Source: Symbiodinium sp. CCMP2592
Taxonomy: Eukaryota; Sar; Dinophyceae; Suessiales; Symbiodiniaceae
Length of the DNA stretch: 64,000 nt
Assembly (NCBI GenBank): GCA_905221615.1
Contig: CAJNDT010005994.1
Coordinates: 1-64,000 of the forward strand
Direction: 5' to 3'
Shown one piece after another: positions 1 through 13,500 of this stretch; positions within the stretch are counted from its first letter, which is position 1; the number at the start of each line of letters is the position of its first letter. The translations under genes and the position numbers were made by a program. Under the pieces are notes generated by a model that saw nothing but the letters and a program-made list of their open reading frames with translations, made no database searches and had not been told where the DNA came from.

Positions 1-1700
1 GATATCGCGAAAATTAGATCATATATCATAGAACCTATCTATTTCATCTCTCTGGAAAAAAAGATATAAATATCATAGCTTCTATATTAGGAATTTTTTC
101 GCTCTCGAGATCCTATTTCCTGTATGAATACTTCGATGCCGCAAGAATATGCTGCTACTGTAGTTGTTATTTGCAAGCTTAATATCTAAAACACCGAATT
201 CATTTCAACATCCCAACTAATTAACCTCAGTGTGAACCATTATCTCAAAGATCCTGCGCCTCCCACGCTACGTATAGTTTTAGAACTAAAACGCTGACAA
301 TGATTTCGGACTAACGCATCGGTTCTATGCCGGGCCACTGACTGACCCAAGCAAGAGATAATAGAATTACAGAGCAGAGACTTGTAAGATATAAACCGAC
401 TGGTAGAAAACAACAAAAACAAGGCATAGGAGACACAGAAAATGGGCTGAACAAAACAGACAGACCAAACAGATAGATAGATGCATTTCAGATGGACAGA
501 CGAAAACATCGGGTGGACAAGACAGACAGAGAAAGATAACACACGAGACATGCAGACTGTGTTGCAAGGCGTCAGTCTATGTCATGCAATCATGAACCAT
601 ACGAAAGGGGTTCGGTCCCGCCTTCAACAACACAAACGCACGTGGCAGCTATGCATGATTGTTGTTGACCAGCAGTGGAGGCTGTGTGTGTAGCCCCAAG
701 GATCGGAGGCGTGGGCTGGGCTGCCAGGGGGCGGAGCCGATCATTGTCGCAATGCATGATCTGGAGGGACAGTGAACAACTACGTGCATTGACTCCCTGT
801 CGCACCCTGCCACGACTGGCTCTACTGGGGTCTCTCTCGAAAGGGCGAGAGAGACCTCCCGAAATCGCTCGTGTAGAAGAGTAGAGTCTTGACAACCCTG
901 AGCATCATGCCGCTACATAACCCTGCTGATGTTCAGGGACACGGCGTCCATGGTGCGCATTGGTATGGCAGTGATTTTTTCCACCGCGAGGCGCCCCTTG
1001 CCATTCCCTGAAGACATTGTCTGCAGGGACTGACGGTCGCTGGAGACCGCTGCCTTCGTGTCAGATCATGTCAGATCCACCAGTCTCTGGTAGTCTCTGC
1101 AATGTATTGCCTACCCAAGGCATGGCTAAGAGGTCGGAGCACGGGAAGGCGTTCCAGCCCTCCCGTGGATGCGTTTTCCAACTTTTGTTTGTGAACACTA
1201 GCTACGCATGTTGTGTGATGCTATGTGGCGATGCGAAACCATCACAAGCTCTCTTCTCTGCAATCAACGATCGTGTCGTTGAAGCTTCCGCATGCGTTCG
1301 CCGCTTGTGGTATGAAAGGACATTTCCAGCACCTCCCCCGCCTGAGCTTCTGGAGATGGGTGTTGTCCTCGGCTGGAAGTTCCTCGGCCAGGCACCAGAA
1401 CCGTCGGATGTCTACGGGTCACCAATGCTGCAACGGAGTGCCTCAGTGCAGCTACTGAGCTAGTGTCGCAAAGGACTGGAAGACATCGGCACGTGGCCTC
1501 AAAAGCTCGATTCAGAGAGATCACAGCACGCATCCTGGTGTCGGAGCACAAGGTGCTGAGGCCCACGACCTCTTGTCTGGTCTTTGTAAGACCTCGTCTT
1601 CGGACCTGGAAATCATCACATGTTCAGCAAGTCTTTAACTCTACTGGATGGAGCTCATCGCTAAGGCAGTGGCTCCTGCTCCACTTTGTTTAACGATTCC
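1..1700. other. No supported gene
   Basis: I see no exon I can defend here. The first roughly 480 bases are clearly more AT-rich than the rest of the window. The short open frames on both strands show no domain, coiled-coil or repeat character. Confidence 0.5.
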
Positions 1701-1734
1701 TAGCTCCAGCCCCAGCGTTCAAGTAGGGTGCAGA

Positions 1735-2120
1735 TCAGGTCTTTCGGATATGCGGATCCGGGCTCTGAGACTTGGGCAATTTGTTGCTCTGCTGCAGCAA
1801 AAAGTCTTGGTAGCAGAGCCCAGCAGACGTGCTTTCATGCAGCTTGGTGTACAGTGTACTGCTTACCAAGCAACCCGAGCTTCTCCGGTTCCTGCTGAAA
1901 TATCCGGTCCCATGTCTGCTTCTACACTTGTAGACATGAGACTGCAGGTCGCTGAGTAGACATCTCACCTGCTGCAGCTCCCTTTTTGGCTTCATCGAGA
2001 GACCTGGTAGACCATGGACTTGTCGGAAGGTCTCCTGTGCAGAGTCTTTTAACTGTGATACTTTGCCGAATTCCTCGGTCAGTCCAAAATATAGGTGCAC
2101 CAGCAAATTCCACAACTTTC
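1735..2120 (-). CDS. Possible exons of a coiled-coil-type gene
   Basis: Minus-strand open stretches here read like coding sequence, with heptad-like, Q/E/K-rich segments such as GLTEEFGKVSQLKDSAQETF and LQQVRCLLSDLQSHVYK in different frames, which suggests two exons split by a short intron. They could be 3' exons of the coiled-coil gene further right or part of a separate gene. No family is recognised, and the splice sites were not resolved. Confidence 0.25.
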
Positions 2121-2129
2121 TGAATACCA

Positions 2130-4030
2130 TATTCTACACCACCTCAGATGCAGCAGCCTCCTCTTGATTCACAGACACCTGAGACTTGCAGTGGCATAGT
2201 GCTTTTGTACTCTATCGTGGCATCCAGCTCGAATGCTCGGAGCTGCATAGTGCTCACACGACAGACAGCTGACAGCTGACCTACGTGACAGAATGCAGTG
2301 CAGCTGACGACTCCACACTGGGAAGAGTTCCAAGGACGGAACCAGATCGTGGCATCCCTGGCACTGCTGGCATGTGAAGCTCGCCGAAGCATGAAGCTGC
2401 CGAGCGTTGCGATCAGGCAGTCTCACGCATTCTCCCCCTCCTTCTCGTGACACCTTTGCACCCCCTCCGACTCCTTCCACATCTGTTTATTTCGCAGCCT
2501 TGCCCACCCTTCCTAAGAGTTTCCAACCCCTGGTGCGCAAGTGCAAATGGCACGTCTGGCGCACCATCGCAGCTATGATCGCCACGTCCACAGCGGTGTG
2601 GCGGTGCCGTTTCCCTTTTGTAGAGTCAGCAGAAGGGCCTCTGGAATAACAGCATCAGGAGGAACGTCGATACTTCGAACCTTCGCTCTCACGGGTACGA
2701 TCAAACATGGTGACGCAAGGGAGGCATTACCGTTGCGAGCTGGCCTTCTTGCAAAGCTTGAACATGAAGTACTGGTCGAGCAACTCACCTGACGATCGGC
2801 AACATTGTGCCCACAGAACGCAAGACTCGCTTGCTTCACTGTCCGGTAAGGACATGTAAGGACTTGACATTGCACAGGCGGAGTCTTGTCGAAACCTTGC
2901 ACAACCCGTCAAGAACACCGCGTTCCCCTTCGTTTGATGTGCGGATCTGTGGTTCGGACGCTGCAAAAGCCCTCCCAGACGCCGAACCTTGCAATTGGAC
3001 GCTGCTGAACCATGTCGAATACGAAATTCATGCAAAAGCACGAGCTCATCACCCACTCATCATGGTCAACTTCGGCCTTCAAAGACCGGGAATGGCATGT
3101 GGCGATTGTTGATCCAGGATGCAGTGTACACAAAGACCAAGGCTCGAATGCTCAGACGGTTTATGGCATTGGGTTGCAGGCAACCTGTAAGGCTCTTGGA
3201 GACTTCGTCTGACGTCTACCCAACAACGCACAAACCAGCAGCTGAACAAGTGGGGCGCACAGGCTTCTGTCAGATTTTTTGCTTAGAGCCAAGGCTCCAA
3301 CTGGTTCTGACTAGGGCCCAGCACCTTCAGATTTGAAGCTATGTAAAGTTAGTCAAGGTCTACGATCGTACAGGGCTAAGCACATGCCCAGCGCGGACTT
3401 CACAGCAATGCACAGAGACCGGGCATAGAAACGTCGGCTGTCTTCCGCTGCTGCTTTGTCAAAAATTACACTATGGAGCTTCCGTTGCCGCTAAGCAACT
3501 CACCTGCCATGCAGCTAGAGAAGCTGAAGCTAATTCCGTTGCGACATACATGGTCGGAGGTTAGGAGGTGTCTGCACGGAACAATGCATAAAAGTGTGGA
3601 TGCGTGCATAACTGTTTTTGCAACGCATGCCATGATATTTCTTCACTCGACCGGCACGGACGGACGATCACTTCTCTCTCGTGACTCTTGAAAGTCGGAT
3701 GGCAACTATCGTCTCGTGTATAGAGTAGTAAGACTTGACAAAGAAGCACCTGCTCCGTCTTCAGTTTGTGCTCGCGGTACTTATTCTTCGCATCCTGCAG
3801 CAACATTGCAACCGACCTTCACATCATAAGTTTCAATCCGTACTGCGGGCATGCCGCCGGCACTCCTTTGACAAGGGAATGCTCAGCAAGTGCTCGATTT
3901 TCTTGTCTCGATCAAGCGCCTTTGTTGCACGTTTAAGACCACAAGGGACGTTGGACAAAAGTACGAGCTGGAGCCTTCCAGGCAGCGAGCGCCTGAAACA
4001 TGAGGCCAGGGGATGCCGGCTGCTACTGGT
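2130..4030. other. Unassigned interval
   Basis: No exon or repeat recognised. Open frames exist on both strands but none has domain or composition support. It could be intronic if the flanking traces at 1.7-2.1 and 4.0-4.2 kb belong to one gene. Confidence 0.35.
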
Positions 4031-4032
4031 AT

Positions 4033-4190
4033 TCAGTCATGTCCCAAAGAGGTTTCCTCGTCATCTTCCTTTGGCTCTCCCTCGGGTTCTGGTTCTCCGT
4101 CGCGTGCGAAACGACCTGTCAGACGGGATGAAAGCAGCTCAGAGGCCAACATTTCCAATTCCCGAGCCCAGCTTGCACTAGGGGTCTGGC
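4033..4190 (-). CDS. Possible exon, acidic segment
   Basis: A minus-strand frame reads ELEMLASELLSSRLTGRF followed by an acidic run containing EPEPEGEPKEDDEE. The helix-then-acidic-tail character is unlike random translation of this sequence, so I list it as a probable exon. Gene membership is unknown; it is collinear with the coiled-coil gene to the right and may be its continuation. Confidence 0.3.
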
Positions 4191-4239
4191 GGCCCATTGC
4201 AAAAGCCACATGGTGTGTGCTGCTGTCCGCTTTGCTTTG

Positions 4240-7200
4240 CAAGTTAACAGCTTATGATGTTGCTGCGAACTTCGTGCCGGGGATGCTGATGGGAATACCA
4301 TGTAGTCTTACGACTTACGATCCGCAACCTTTCAGTGCGGGGTCAGTCAACCATCTTTGCAACCCCGCATTACCTCCCTTCGGCATTCTTAGGCACTTGT
4401 TGCAAGTGTTGTCACCTTCTCTGTATGGGCGCCACTATGCACACAGCCACGGCAAGTTGACAGACAACAACATCCCTCGCATTCCTAGTGTTGCCTCCAA
4501 ACCCAGCATGTGTGTGAACGCACTTCACTGACAGTTCTTTTTCGGCAGGCGGGTGAAACCTGAGGTGCACCTGTTTCTGCTCGATGCGTTTGCATCGCAA
4601 GCATTAGGCACAGTGAAACCTTTGCGCTGACTCTGCGTTACAACGATTGTTGTGCTTAACAGACCTCGAACAAATCAACTGATGGAAGGGCCATACACCA
4701 GCATGGAATCACTCGCTAAGCATGCACTTGTCCTCAAGCATGTGCTACTTACCAGCACGGCCCGTGCGGCCTGAAAACCAATAGTGCCGCTGTGCTTCCT
4801 ACCGTATAGTCTATATGGACACACAGCCCAAGCCATGCAAGACTCTCTGTAACACTCTGGTGGGAAAGCAGCCGGCAGCTTCCAACCTGTTCAAGAATGG
4901 CCAAGCATGGAGTCCAAGACTTTCGGCTTCAAGGGATTCTGTCTCGCAGCATTGATGCAAATACCGACGCCGATAGATGCTACTTGTGCTTGCCAACAGT
5001 GCAGCCGAACTGCCGGCTAAGATGTCTGACTAGGTTCACAAACCCTCACATCCTCGGTTGCGCCTTTAGGCGCTGTTGATCCGGATCTCTCTGGACAGCG
5101 ACCTGAACTATGAGGTAACTGGAATGGGGTCTGCTCTCACCCTCGACAGGTAGACCAGTCCCCGTCCACCAAAGCCTTCAGGTGTCTGCACTAGATGCAA
5201 ATTCACAAACCAGTAGGCACACAGCGCGTCATCGTTGTTGTAGTCTCTGAGAACCTACGATGTCACACTGTGCCATCCAGCAAAACCTCGTCAAAAATCT
5301 TCGTCACGGGTGATGCCTCCACCATGACCATTATTGCTCCTTCGTCAGTGAGCTGATCCTTCGGAGCGACAGCGTCCACAAACACTCAGAATTCAGAAGT
5401 GTCCTAGACCACTGCTCGGCTTCAACAGGCAGTCTCCAGGAAAGTTACGACGTGGAGATTACAAGCACGTGAAAAGACGCGAAACAGCCGTCAGACAAAT
5501 GATGAGGTGAACAGGGCATGAGTCGCTGAGCAAGTGCCGACTCCCACTTTGTCATGTCCTCCCAGTCGGAGAGGAACATATCCACGTATAAAGTGTCCGT
5601 CGATGGAGCTCGCCTCAGTCTTCCATCGGTTCAGCTGCGAATCCAACTCGGAAAAAACTTGGAAGGTTGGAGTTCAAGGTGCGGCGCTGGTTCAAGAAAG
5701 CTTTCTTCGTTTCAGACCCAATACCTGTTGTGTACGTATGCATACGTGGCCTGTGATGGAGTGGTTGCCTTCGGCAAAAAGGTTGATGAAGGGCACCCTG
5801 CGGGCAAGAGGCCGTGAGTCCGGCTTCGGCATCACGATTACTTTGCGAATGTGTCGCTGCGGGGTGGCCAGTGCTGCTGGGCTCAAGGAGGCTAGGCTGC
5901 CGGAAAGGGTCCACAGTTCTTGCAAACCTCAGTGTCGGTGTGTTTCGCGTCTGTGTTCGTCTGCTGCCCGTGGCTGCAGTCTGACCTTTCCGTGTGTTGC
6001 TAGCGGAAGTCCGGTAGCAAAAGAAAGCAAAGAGAGGCTCGTCTTTTGCCTCATCCTTGTGGACCGCCTCAACCAGAATGCGTGCAGGGCGTAAGAGCGC
6101 GAGATCTCCGAATCTCCAGCATCAAGCGCAAATCCGAAGTCTTCATGAAGACCCCTGGGGTGCGACGGCAAATTGCTTCCTACAGTACTGGTGCGCTCGC
6201 AATTTACGGAAATTCTTCTGTTGCGTTCTGGATGCTGCCTTACCGGCTTTACCCTGGATAACCCTGCAGCAGCCCTTCAACACGGGACGCGATGTGGAAA
6301 AGGCGTGTGGATTCATTCATAGCTTTCGGACCTTCGGGATTTCTGACTCGAAGTCTCTGAGGTCTCGGCTCTTTCGCCCCATCCGAGTCTTTCCCGACCC
6401 AGCACTGATAGCGGACGTGTGCCTGACATGAACGCCTTTAAGGACAACGGCTCCTTTCTTCTTTTTGCGGGCTCCGGTCGGCCTGTGGTGGAACATACAG
6501 GCGCAGCACCGCCTCTTCAGGTGATGCCCGGCTGCACTCTCTCCAGACCAGGCCAGCAAAGGTAGGGCTTAGGGTTTTAGGGTTTAGGGTTTAGGGTCCC
6601 TAAACCCTAAACCCTAAACCGTAGGAAGTGTCTGCCTTACCCTCCGGCGACTGGTTGTTCCCCTCGGGATAGAACTCCATGAAGCCTTCTGGAATGCCTG
6701 GACATGGCCCGGCGATGCCCAGTGGGTGGAGAGCAAAGGGAACTGCTTCGGGGAGTAACGGAAACCTATCTTGCAGAATGTAACCGAAATGCGTGGCAGC
6801 AGCAAAAATAACCAGAGCAGAAGCGTAATAGGAACCACCACCGGAAACGAAGGGCGAACACGATGAAACTGAGAGAAGTGTTCGGTTGAGGATTTAGGGA
6901 TTGCTAGCAGTTTAGGCCTGCGCTTGAATCATTTGTCTTCATTAGTTGGGACCTGAGGGCTGAGTAGCAGGGTGGAGGGACTGATCCAGCTCCAGGTTTC
7001 ACGGTGTCAGCACGGAGGTTTTTAGATTCCGAAGTCTTGGTGTCGGTTGAAGATGTCGGGGAGGACTGAATCCCTTTAGCTCAGGGATCGGAAAGCGGAC
7101 CCTGAGCTGAGCAGCCAAGAAAAGATTCAGGATCTTAAAGGAAGGCCCGGAGGCCACAGTTGCTGATACAGCGGGCTGTCTCCCGGCTGTTACGGAAACC

Positions 7201-7540
7201 AGGCGATTCGTGTTACGATCTCCAACCTTAATTCTGCTACCAGTCGCTGTTACGGTTGACCTGTCCCCGTTACGCGGTTACGGAAAATACTCGCTTTGGT
7301 AGCTTCGTCCGGCCTTTGATGCCAAAAGCAGAGGACTTCAAAGCAAGGGGCTTCTTGAGCTCCTGAGAAACACCAGCTTCTGCCTCTACGCCAGGCAATA
7401 GCCAAAAGCGCGGGTGCGCCTTCGTCCTCTGCATAGCTCTCTCTATTCTCCACTCGACCTGAGCCGGAGGCTGAATCATGGCTGCTTCTTGCGGGGTCTG
7501 TGACTCCAAGCCTTTGTGGGCTCTAGAGCACGGAAAAGTC
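4240..7540. other. Unassigned interval with a telomere-like palindrome
   Basis: No confident exon. The main recognisable element is the inverted telomere-type repeat near 6.6 kb, listed separately. A minus-strand stretch near 6.33 kb containing DLRDFESEIPKVRKL might be an exon but has no further support. Confidence 0.35.
6576..6618. repeat. Head-to-head telomere-type inverted repeat
   Basis: Three TTTAGGG units (6576-6596) are followed by a single T (6597) and then three CCCTAAA units (6598-6618), giving a perfect 21-bp inverted repeat with a one-base centre. TTTAGGG is the telomere repeat of plants and of dinoflagellates. A further, slightly imperfect unit lies just to the left at 6568-6575. 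Confidence 0.95.
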
Positions 7541-7542
7541 GC

Positions 7543-10500
7543 TCAACCTGTGCTGCTCTCCCATTGTGCGCGAAAGCAGCGCGGCAATGCTCCCTGCCAT
7601 TCGTGATACAGGCAAGTCGTCTTCGCCTGGACATTGGTGTCCTTCGCCCAGCTGTCCATATCCCCAGTGTACTCCTGCAAGGCAAGCAGCACGGAACGAC
7701 AGATCTTGAAGACCCGGATCTTCAGTCTGTAAGATTTTGTAAGCATGCTTACACTTGCTATGTGGCTTGCCTGGTGGTCTTTGGTTAATGCGTCCAGTTC
7801 TGCTCTCATCGATGTGCGATGGATCTCCAACTGGGCATGGGCAAGGTCAGGTGCACGTGAAACACTCTCCAGCTCGGAATCGAATGGGAGCCCTGCTGAA
7901 TTCAGGGCTTCACCCTGCTGGTCAGACCTTTCACATCACACGTGGCTCCCGGTTGCTTCTGCTGGAGACCACACAGTGTATGCGTGGCCCACGAAAGACC
8001 AAACACATCCATGCAGAGTACTGGCCCCTGTCTGTCAGCATGAGCCAGTTCCGATCGCAAACAAGTGATGATCGCATCTTGTGCATCACATGCGCGTACT
8101 CTCGGTTGGGGCCGGCACGAGTGCTGCAAAATGCTGATGTACTTGGCCATCTTTTCCCGGAAGCTCACCTCACTTAAGCACAGTTTATGTACCGCTTTAC
8201 GCGATTAAGCTTCTGCGAGGTCAGGGCAGCATCATCTCGCAGAGCATGAAGCATCTTCGTCGTCGCTGCCAGTCCTTCCTGGCAGATAAGTAAACAGGGA
8301 ATCGTAGCTTCTGGCTGCTGCTCCCAGCCTAGGGTGCAGGGGCTTTACCCGTGCTTTACCCCCTACACCGCGCGCAGGTGCCTCTCTCTCTCTCTTCTTC
8401 CCTGGGGCTTGAGGGGTGTCTGACGCCCCTCGGCCTCGAAGGCCCCCCCGTTCGTTGGGGATTTGGAGCTTGCTTGCGCACAGCCAAAGGGGGATTTGGA
8501 GCTCTCGCTCTCTCTCCCTCTCCCTCCCTCTCTCTTCTTCAAGGCGTCGCAGTCGCTCAGCCCCCAGCGCGGATTTGCACACTGGGGGAATCAGAGGTGC
8601 AAGAGAAAAGCCTGCCTCTCTCTCTCTCGCTGTCAGACAGCCGGCCTGAGACTCCAGGGCAGCTGCCTTAGTTACGGCCCCACTTTCCGCCAGACACTTC
8701 TCCGTCCAGTCTCGCTGCTCCTCACGCGCAGTCGTAGACTCTTGCTAGATGTCGCCAAACACTCGGCATGCTCTCGGTCAGTTTCTTGGTCCGTTGTCCT
8801 TCAGCTTCGATTGGAAGAAATTGATTTCTTGCTTGGCCACATCGTACTTCATGTGCAAATCGCCCAGGTCCTCATGCAATGGCATTTGGCGATGGCTTGG
8901 TCATGTACTTGGATTGGAAGTTTGTGCATGCAGCCGCTGCTGAGATCACTCATGCGGCTGCTGGGAAGCTTAAGTAGCTGACTGCATCCAGGCGGGCTGC
9001 CTCTTCTTCATAATCTGTCCTGACCTTGCAGCGTCGACGAGCCAACAACCACCAAACTAAGGTGCACTCAAATTTGCCCCTGCGCACTGAAACGACAGCT
9101 CTCGGATGCATCCAACTTCAAGACTTTTTGTCCATGTCGTTTAGGGTTTCCCATCCTAAATCTTTGTCTCGGCGCTTCGGGTTAAGGGTTTCCCACGCAG
9201 CCTCGCCAGTTGTGTGGGGGCTGGGTTCGCCCACCGACACTTCCGTCCAATATGGGCGTTTTATGACCGCCAACTATTCCTGTTGCTTTCGGCGAGGTCC
9301 CTTCACGGCCTGGAGCTCGGAGTATTTGCTGCAATGGTTCCAGGGGATAAGGCATTCCCACAGCAGAGATTGGACCCACCATGACCCACCCGCCCCCGCA
9401 AACAGCAAGTGTACAATGTGGTGCCTCTCTTACTCGAAGAACCGTCTCTCAACAAGCTCCGTCTTAGCCGCTGCAGACACACTGAGCCAGAAGCTCGCTC
9501 GATGGCTGAATGCAGGTCCGAACGAACCTTGATAGTGTTCTCCGATAGGTCTTGGTTGAGCTGACCAAGCCTTCCCGGGCCATGGAGAGGCACTTACTGT
9601 ACCCGTCACTTGTCTGTGCAACTTCAAGCCACGTGTCACTGGCATCTGCATCCTTGCCTGGCCCGCTCTTCCTGCACCATTGCGTCCATCCGTTCCGCGA
9701 TGCCTCATTATGTGCTGGACGTCCACGGCGGCGTCCAAACATGATCCATGCCATGGTGTGTCGTACGCACAAGAACCTCGGCACCGGGCTCTGAAAAGTC
9801 GCTTCACTCTTGGCGGTCAGCTCATCCACACGCGTGTGGATCTTCTCGTCCTGCTCGTGCAAGCTGCTGCACAAGACTTGACTGAACAAAGCACTTCCTG
9901 TCAGGGCACTCACTGAGAGTCTAGGCCTAGGCCGTGTGGCTGCTCCCTCAAGCCCTGCGCTTCGGCCTTGTGCTCGAGGGTGTGCTCCAATTGGTCGAAG
10001 TGCTTCTCAGTTTTGTCGGACAGGTCAGTGACCTGAGAACGGAGAGTCAGCACAAGCCTGACTACACTAGGTCATGGCCGCCCCGCCGTGCCTGGGTATC
10101 GATTGCGGTGGACAGTGATTGGCGTGTCTCCTGTCAGGTTCACTTGCCTTGTGCAAGATAGCATGCCACTGCCAGGTTTGCCTTTCCACGTGGCAACTGG
10201 CCCGTCTGCACTGAGACTTTGCAGGACAGCCTATAAATGCCTACAAGCATCGCTAGGACTCCAAGCCCGCAGAACTTGCGAGATCTTGGGTGCTGCAGTA
10301 TGTTTACGAACCTCGTCATTTACGCATAGTTTGGGGAAGCTCTTGACGAGGAGAATGGCCCTATCTTCGATTGTTGCAGGCACGCCTGTACAACAGTACG
10401 CTGCAGGTGCCCAGGCGGGCTTTTGATCAATGCATGTCTGATATAGTGACCATAACCCCTCCCAGCTTTGTGCACTGAAACTGCCCGGGTAAGTGCAACA

Positions 10501-13500
10501 GTACGAGCCGAAAAACTCAGAAATATCGATGTTCCATGCAGATGTAACGGAGCAGTATATGAGCAGCGATAGTCTCTTCTTCCCAGGGAAGACGAAGGGC
10601 AGACAAAGAATAAAGTAGATCTTCGCGTTCAGCAGAGGCAGCAACGTGTGCCTCCAAGGCTTCTCTGGCTGCTTTGAACTTGTCCTGTCAATCAATCCAT
10701 CCAGAACATGGCTGACCGAGATTTTCTCCATGGGTGGCAGCGAAGGTCCTGGGTGTCGCTGTTGAGCCGGGCAAGTTCCGCGTCCAAGCGGCTTGTTGTC
10801 TCTTGGAGGGTCCTGCGGTGAGCTGTGACGTCGACGACTCGAAGCCACACACGCTCAAGAGCATTGCTACTACTCAGACAAATCTGTGACTCGAGGATGT
10901 CCGGATCATGTCTTCGTAATTCTGGCTTTTGCATGGGTAGACCGACCGAACTCCAGATGATCCGAGCCTGTCCAACAGGTCGTCTCGTTCCGCTCGTTCT
11001 GACTGCTCCTGCTGCAGGACCCAGAACTCAGACTCATGACAGTTTTCAGTTGGTTGTGATACATTCAGTAGAACAGGAGACAACAGGTGCAGCCTACTGC
11101 ATTTTGTGGTTGCAAACACTCCAAGCCCGCAGCCTTCTCCAGTCGTTGGGTTGTCAATTCGCACTCCTGATTAGACTTCCGACTATCGTAGAACTTCGAG
11201 CATGAAACGGTGCAGCAAGGCCCCGACATTTCCGAATCGAGTGTTGAGGTCCATCAGCTCCTAGCATTGATGTCTCGAAAGATTCCACACGTGCTCGCAC
11301 CCGAGTGGCCAGTACGTTGAACTCGACACCCTCTGTTTGCCAAGGCCTCCTTCATCTGCTCCTTCAAAGCTTCCACATCCTGCACGGGTGTCAGAACAAA
11401 ACAGATTTCGGACTCTCCAGGCATGGCGTGGGAATGTCCTTCGTAATCCTTTCAGCCATGGCGTTGCCTTCTGATTGCCACATGTCCACGCTCACCTGAA
11501 TCCAGCAGAGCTTCAATCCCATGTGGATTTGGTTCCTCAAACTATCGCCTGGCCTTGGCTTCCTCCAACCGTTGTAGTTCGTCTAGGTGAGCGTCCAGCT
11601 GTATTCTGTGATCTTCCCTTGCCGCTTGCGCCTGGCACTTGCCATGACTGCAGGACTGAATCCACCGCATAGCTTGCAGAACCAAGCCGTCTCTGTGAAT
11701 CTTAGGAGCGAGTCCTCGGTGTCCAAACGCTGATCCTCCTCCTGCAGCTTGTCGAGGCTGCCGTTGACCTCGTCAAACCTTGAATTTCAAATCACAAGAT
11801 GGGCCAAGATTCATCTGTCACGTCGGCACTGTGAGACTTGGGCTGCTCATCTACCCGAAGAGCGAAAGTACTGAGCTGATCCAGAATCTCCTTCAAGACT
11901 TTACCACAGGTGGCAGCTCGAAAATCAGCGAAGCATGTCTTGCAGCAGATACAACATCCCGAAGGGAAAATCCTTGTGGTGTTTCGCGTCCAGCTGCTGT
12001 ACGGAGTTGCTGTGCTGCCTTGAAGGAAGTATGCGAAAGGTCGCCCTTTTATCCTCGATGGCTTTCTACTTACTGTACTCGCCTGACTTGGTCAAGGTCG
12101 CGTAGGATGGCTGCATCATCCTCTTTGAGACCCTTGGTAGAGCAGCGATAGGAAGGCTTGGTGGACCCTTTGTCAGTATACTTCTTGACATGAGGAGATA
12201 AGCAGACGACCGCCACCTTCTGGTTCAGCTCCTGAACAGCTTTGTCCTCAGGCCGCAAAACGACTGCCTTCTGAATCAAAGATCAAACGCTATATATGAT
12301 GCAAAGTAGTAGTGAAGGCCAAGGGCCGGGCAAGCACTTCATTCATCTCGCGGCGTGCGATGCCCACCGTCTGCGATGCAGCCGGGAGCACAAAACAAAA
12401 AAGACCGATCTCTGCGGGGTTTAGGGTTCCTAGGGAGGTCGCCATTCCTTCAGGCTCTGAGGAGCATGTAAGATCCAGGCTCGCTCGGTCCTTTCATCCG
12501 TGGTGGCGATCAACCGCTCCTTTCAAGCTCCAGCTCTTGTAGCTTCAGGTGGGAGTCTACCCTCCGAGGTTCATTCTGCTCTGCCACTGATAAATTACTA
12601 CCTTTCGCATCGAGCGCGCCAAAGAACCTCCGAACTGTGCTCAGAGTAAGAGTGTGCTGCGCGTCTACTGGCCACGTCACAACACTATGGAATGCACGTG
12701 TTGCGTGACACTGGTTCCTTCTCTGGATCCGACCCGAAAGCATGTTGATGACATGCACTCTTATCCGCCTCGGGCCTGCCGGCGCCAGGGGACCCTCCTA
12801 GTTACCCTCCCTACCACGTCGCTGCATTCTCAGGTGAGCTGGCTCCTGTAGTCTATCGGAAGCAATGTGAGCAGTAGACATACTAATCATTCAGATTTCT
12901 ACAGCAACACTTCTTTTGAATGCCTTATTCCGTCTGCCTCGTTACAACAAGGTTTAGGACCCGGCAGTGGGGACTGGCAAACGTCTGTCAAACTGGCACA
13001 AACGCAGCAGCCGCAGAGCGTCAGCAATGAATGCGGAACAGTCGCCAGTTCTGCAAGTCTGCGTTCCACGCGGTCAGTTGCCTCAGGGTTGTTTGAAGCT
13101 TTGGCCGAATCAAGCAAGCACGATCTGAGATTCACGACGGCCTTTGCAGAACTCGGGCTTTGGGTTCTCGATAGCAATCAAAGATGTGGAGACATGTCGA
13201 CCTATCAAAATCACCCCAAACCGATCGTAGTGCTGGCAGAGAGCCCGGGTGAGCTTGAAGTTGGCATCCTGCGAAGATGACAATTATGCCAGCTACGAAA
13301 AAGACTCGCAAGGCAAGCCAAGATCTCCTCGAGCTCTTCGATCTGATCCCGTGGATCTCGGCCTCTCTGCCTCACAACACGGAGCTTGGGCAGCTCCTGC
13401 GAGCATTTTTGAAATGCAGCTGCGCGCCTGCCAGCTTGCACACCGCGCTGGTGGTGCTCTGAAGCTATCGCGAATGAGTTTTCCAGCGGCAGCTGGGCCT

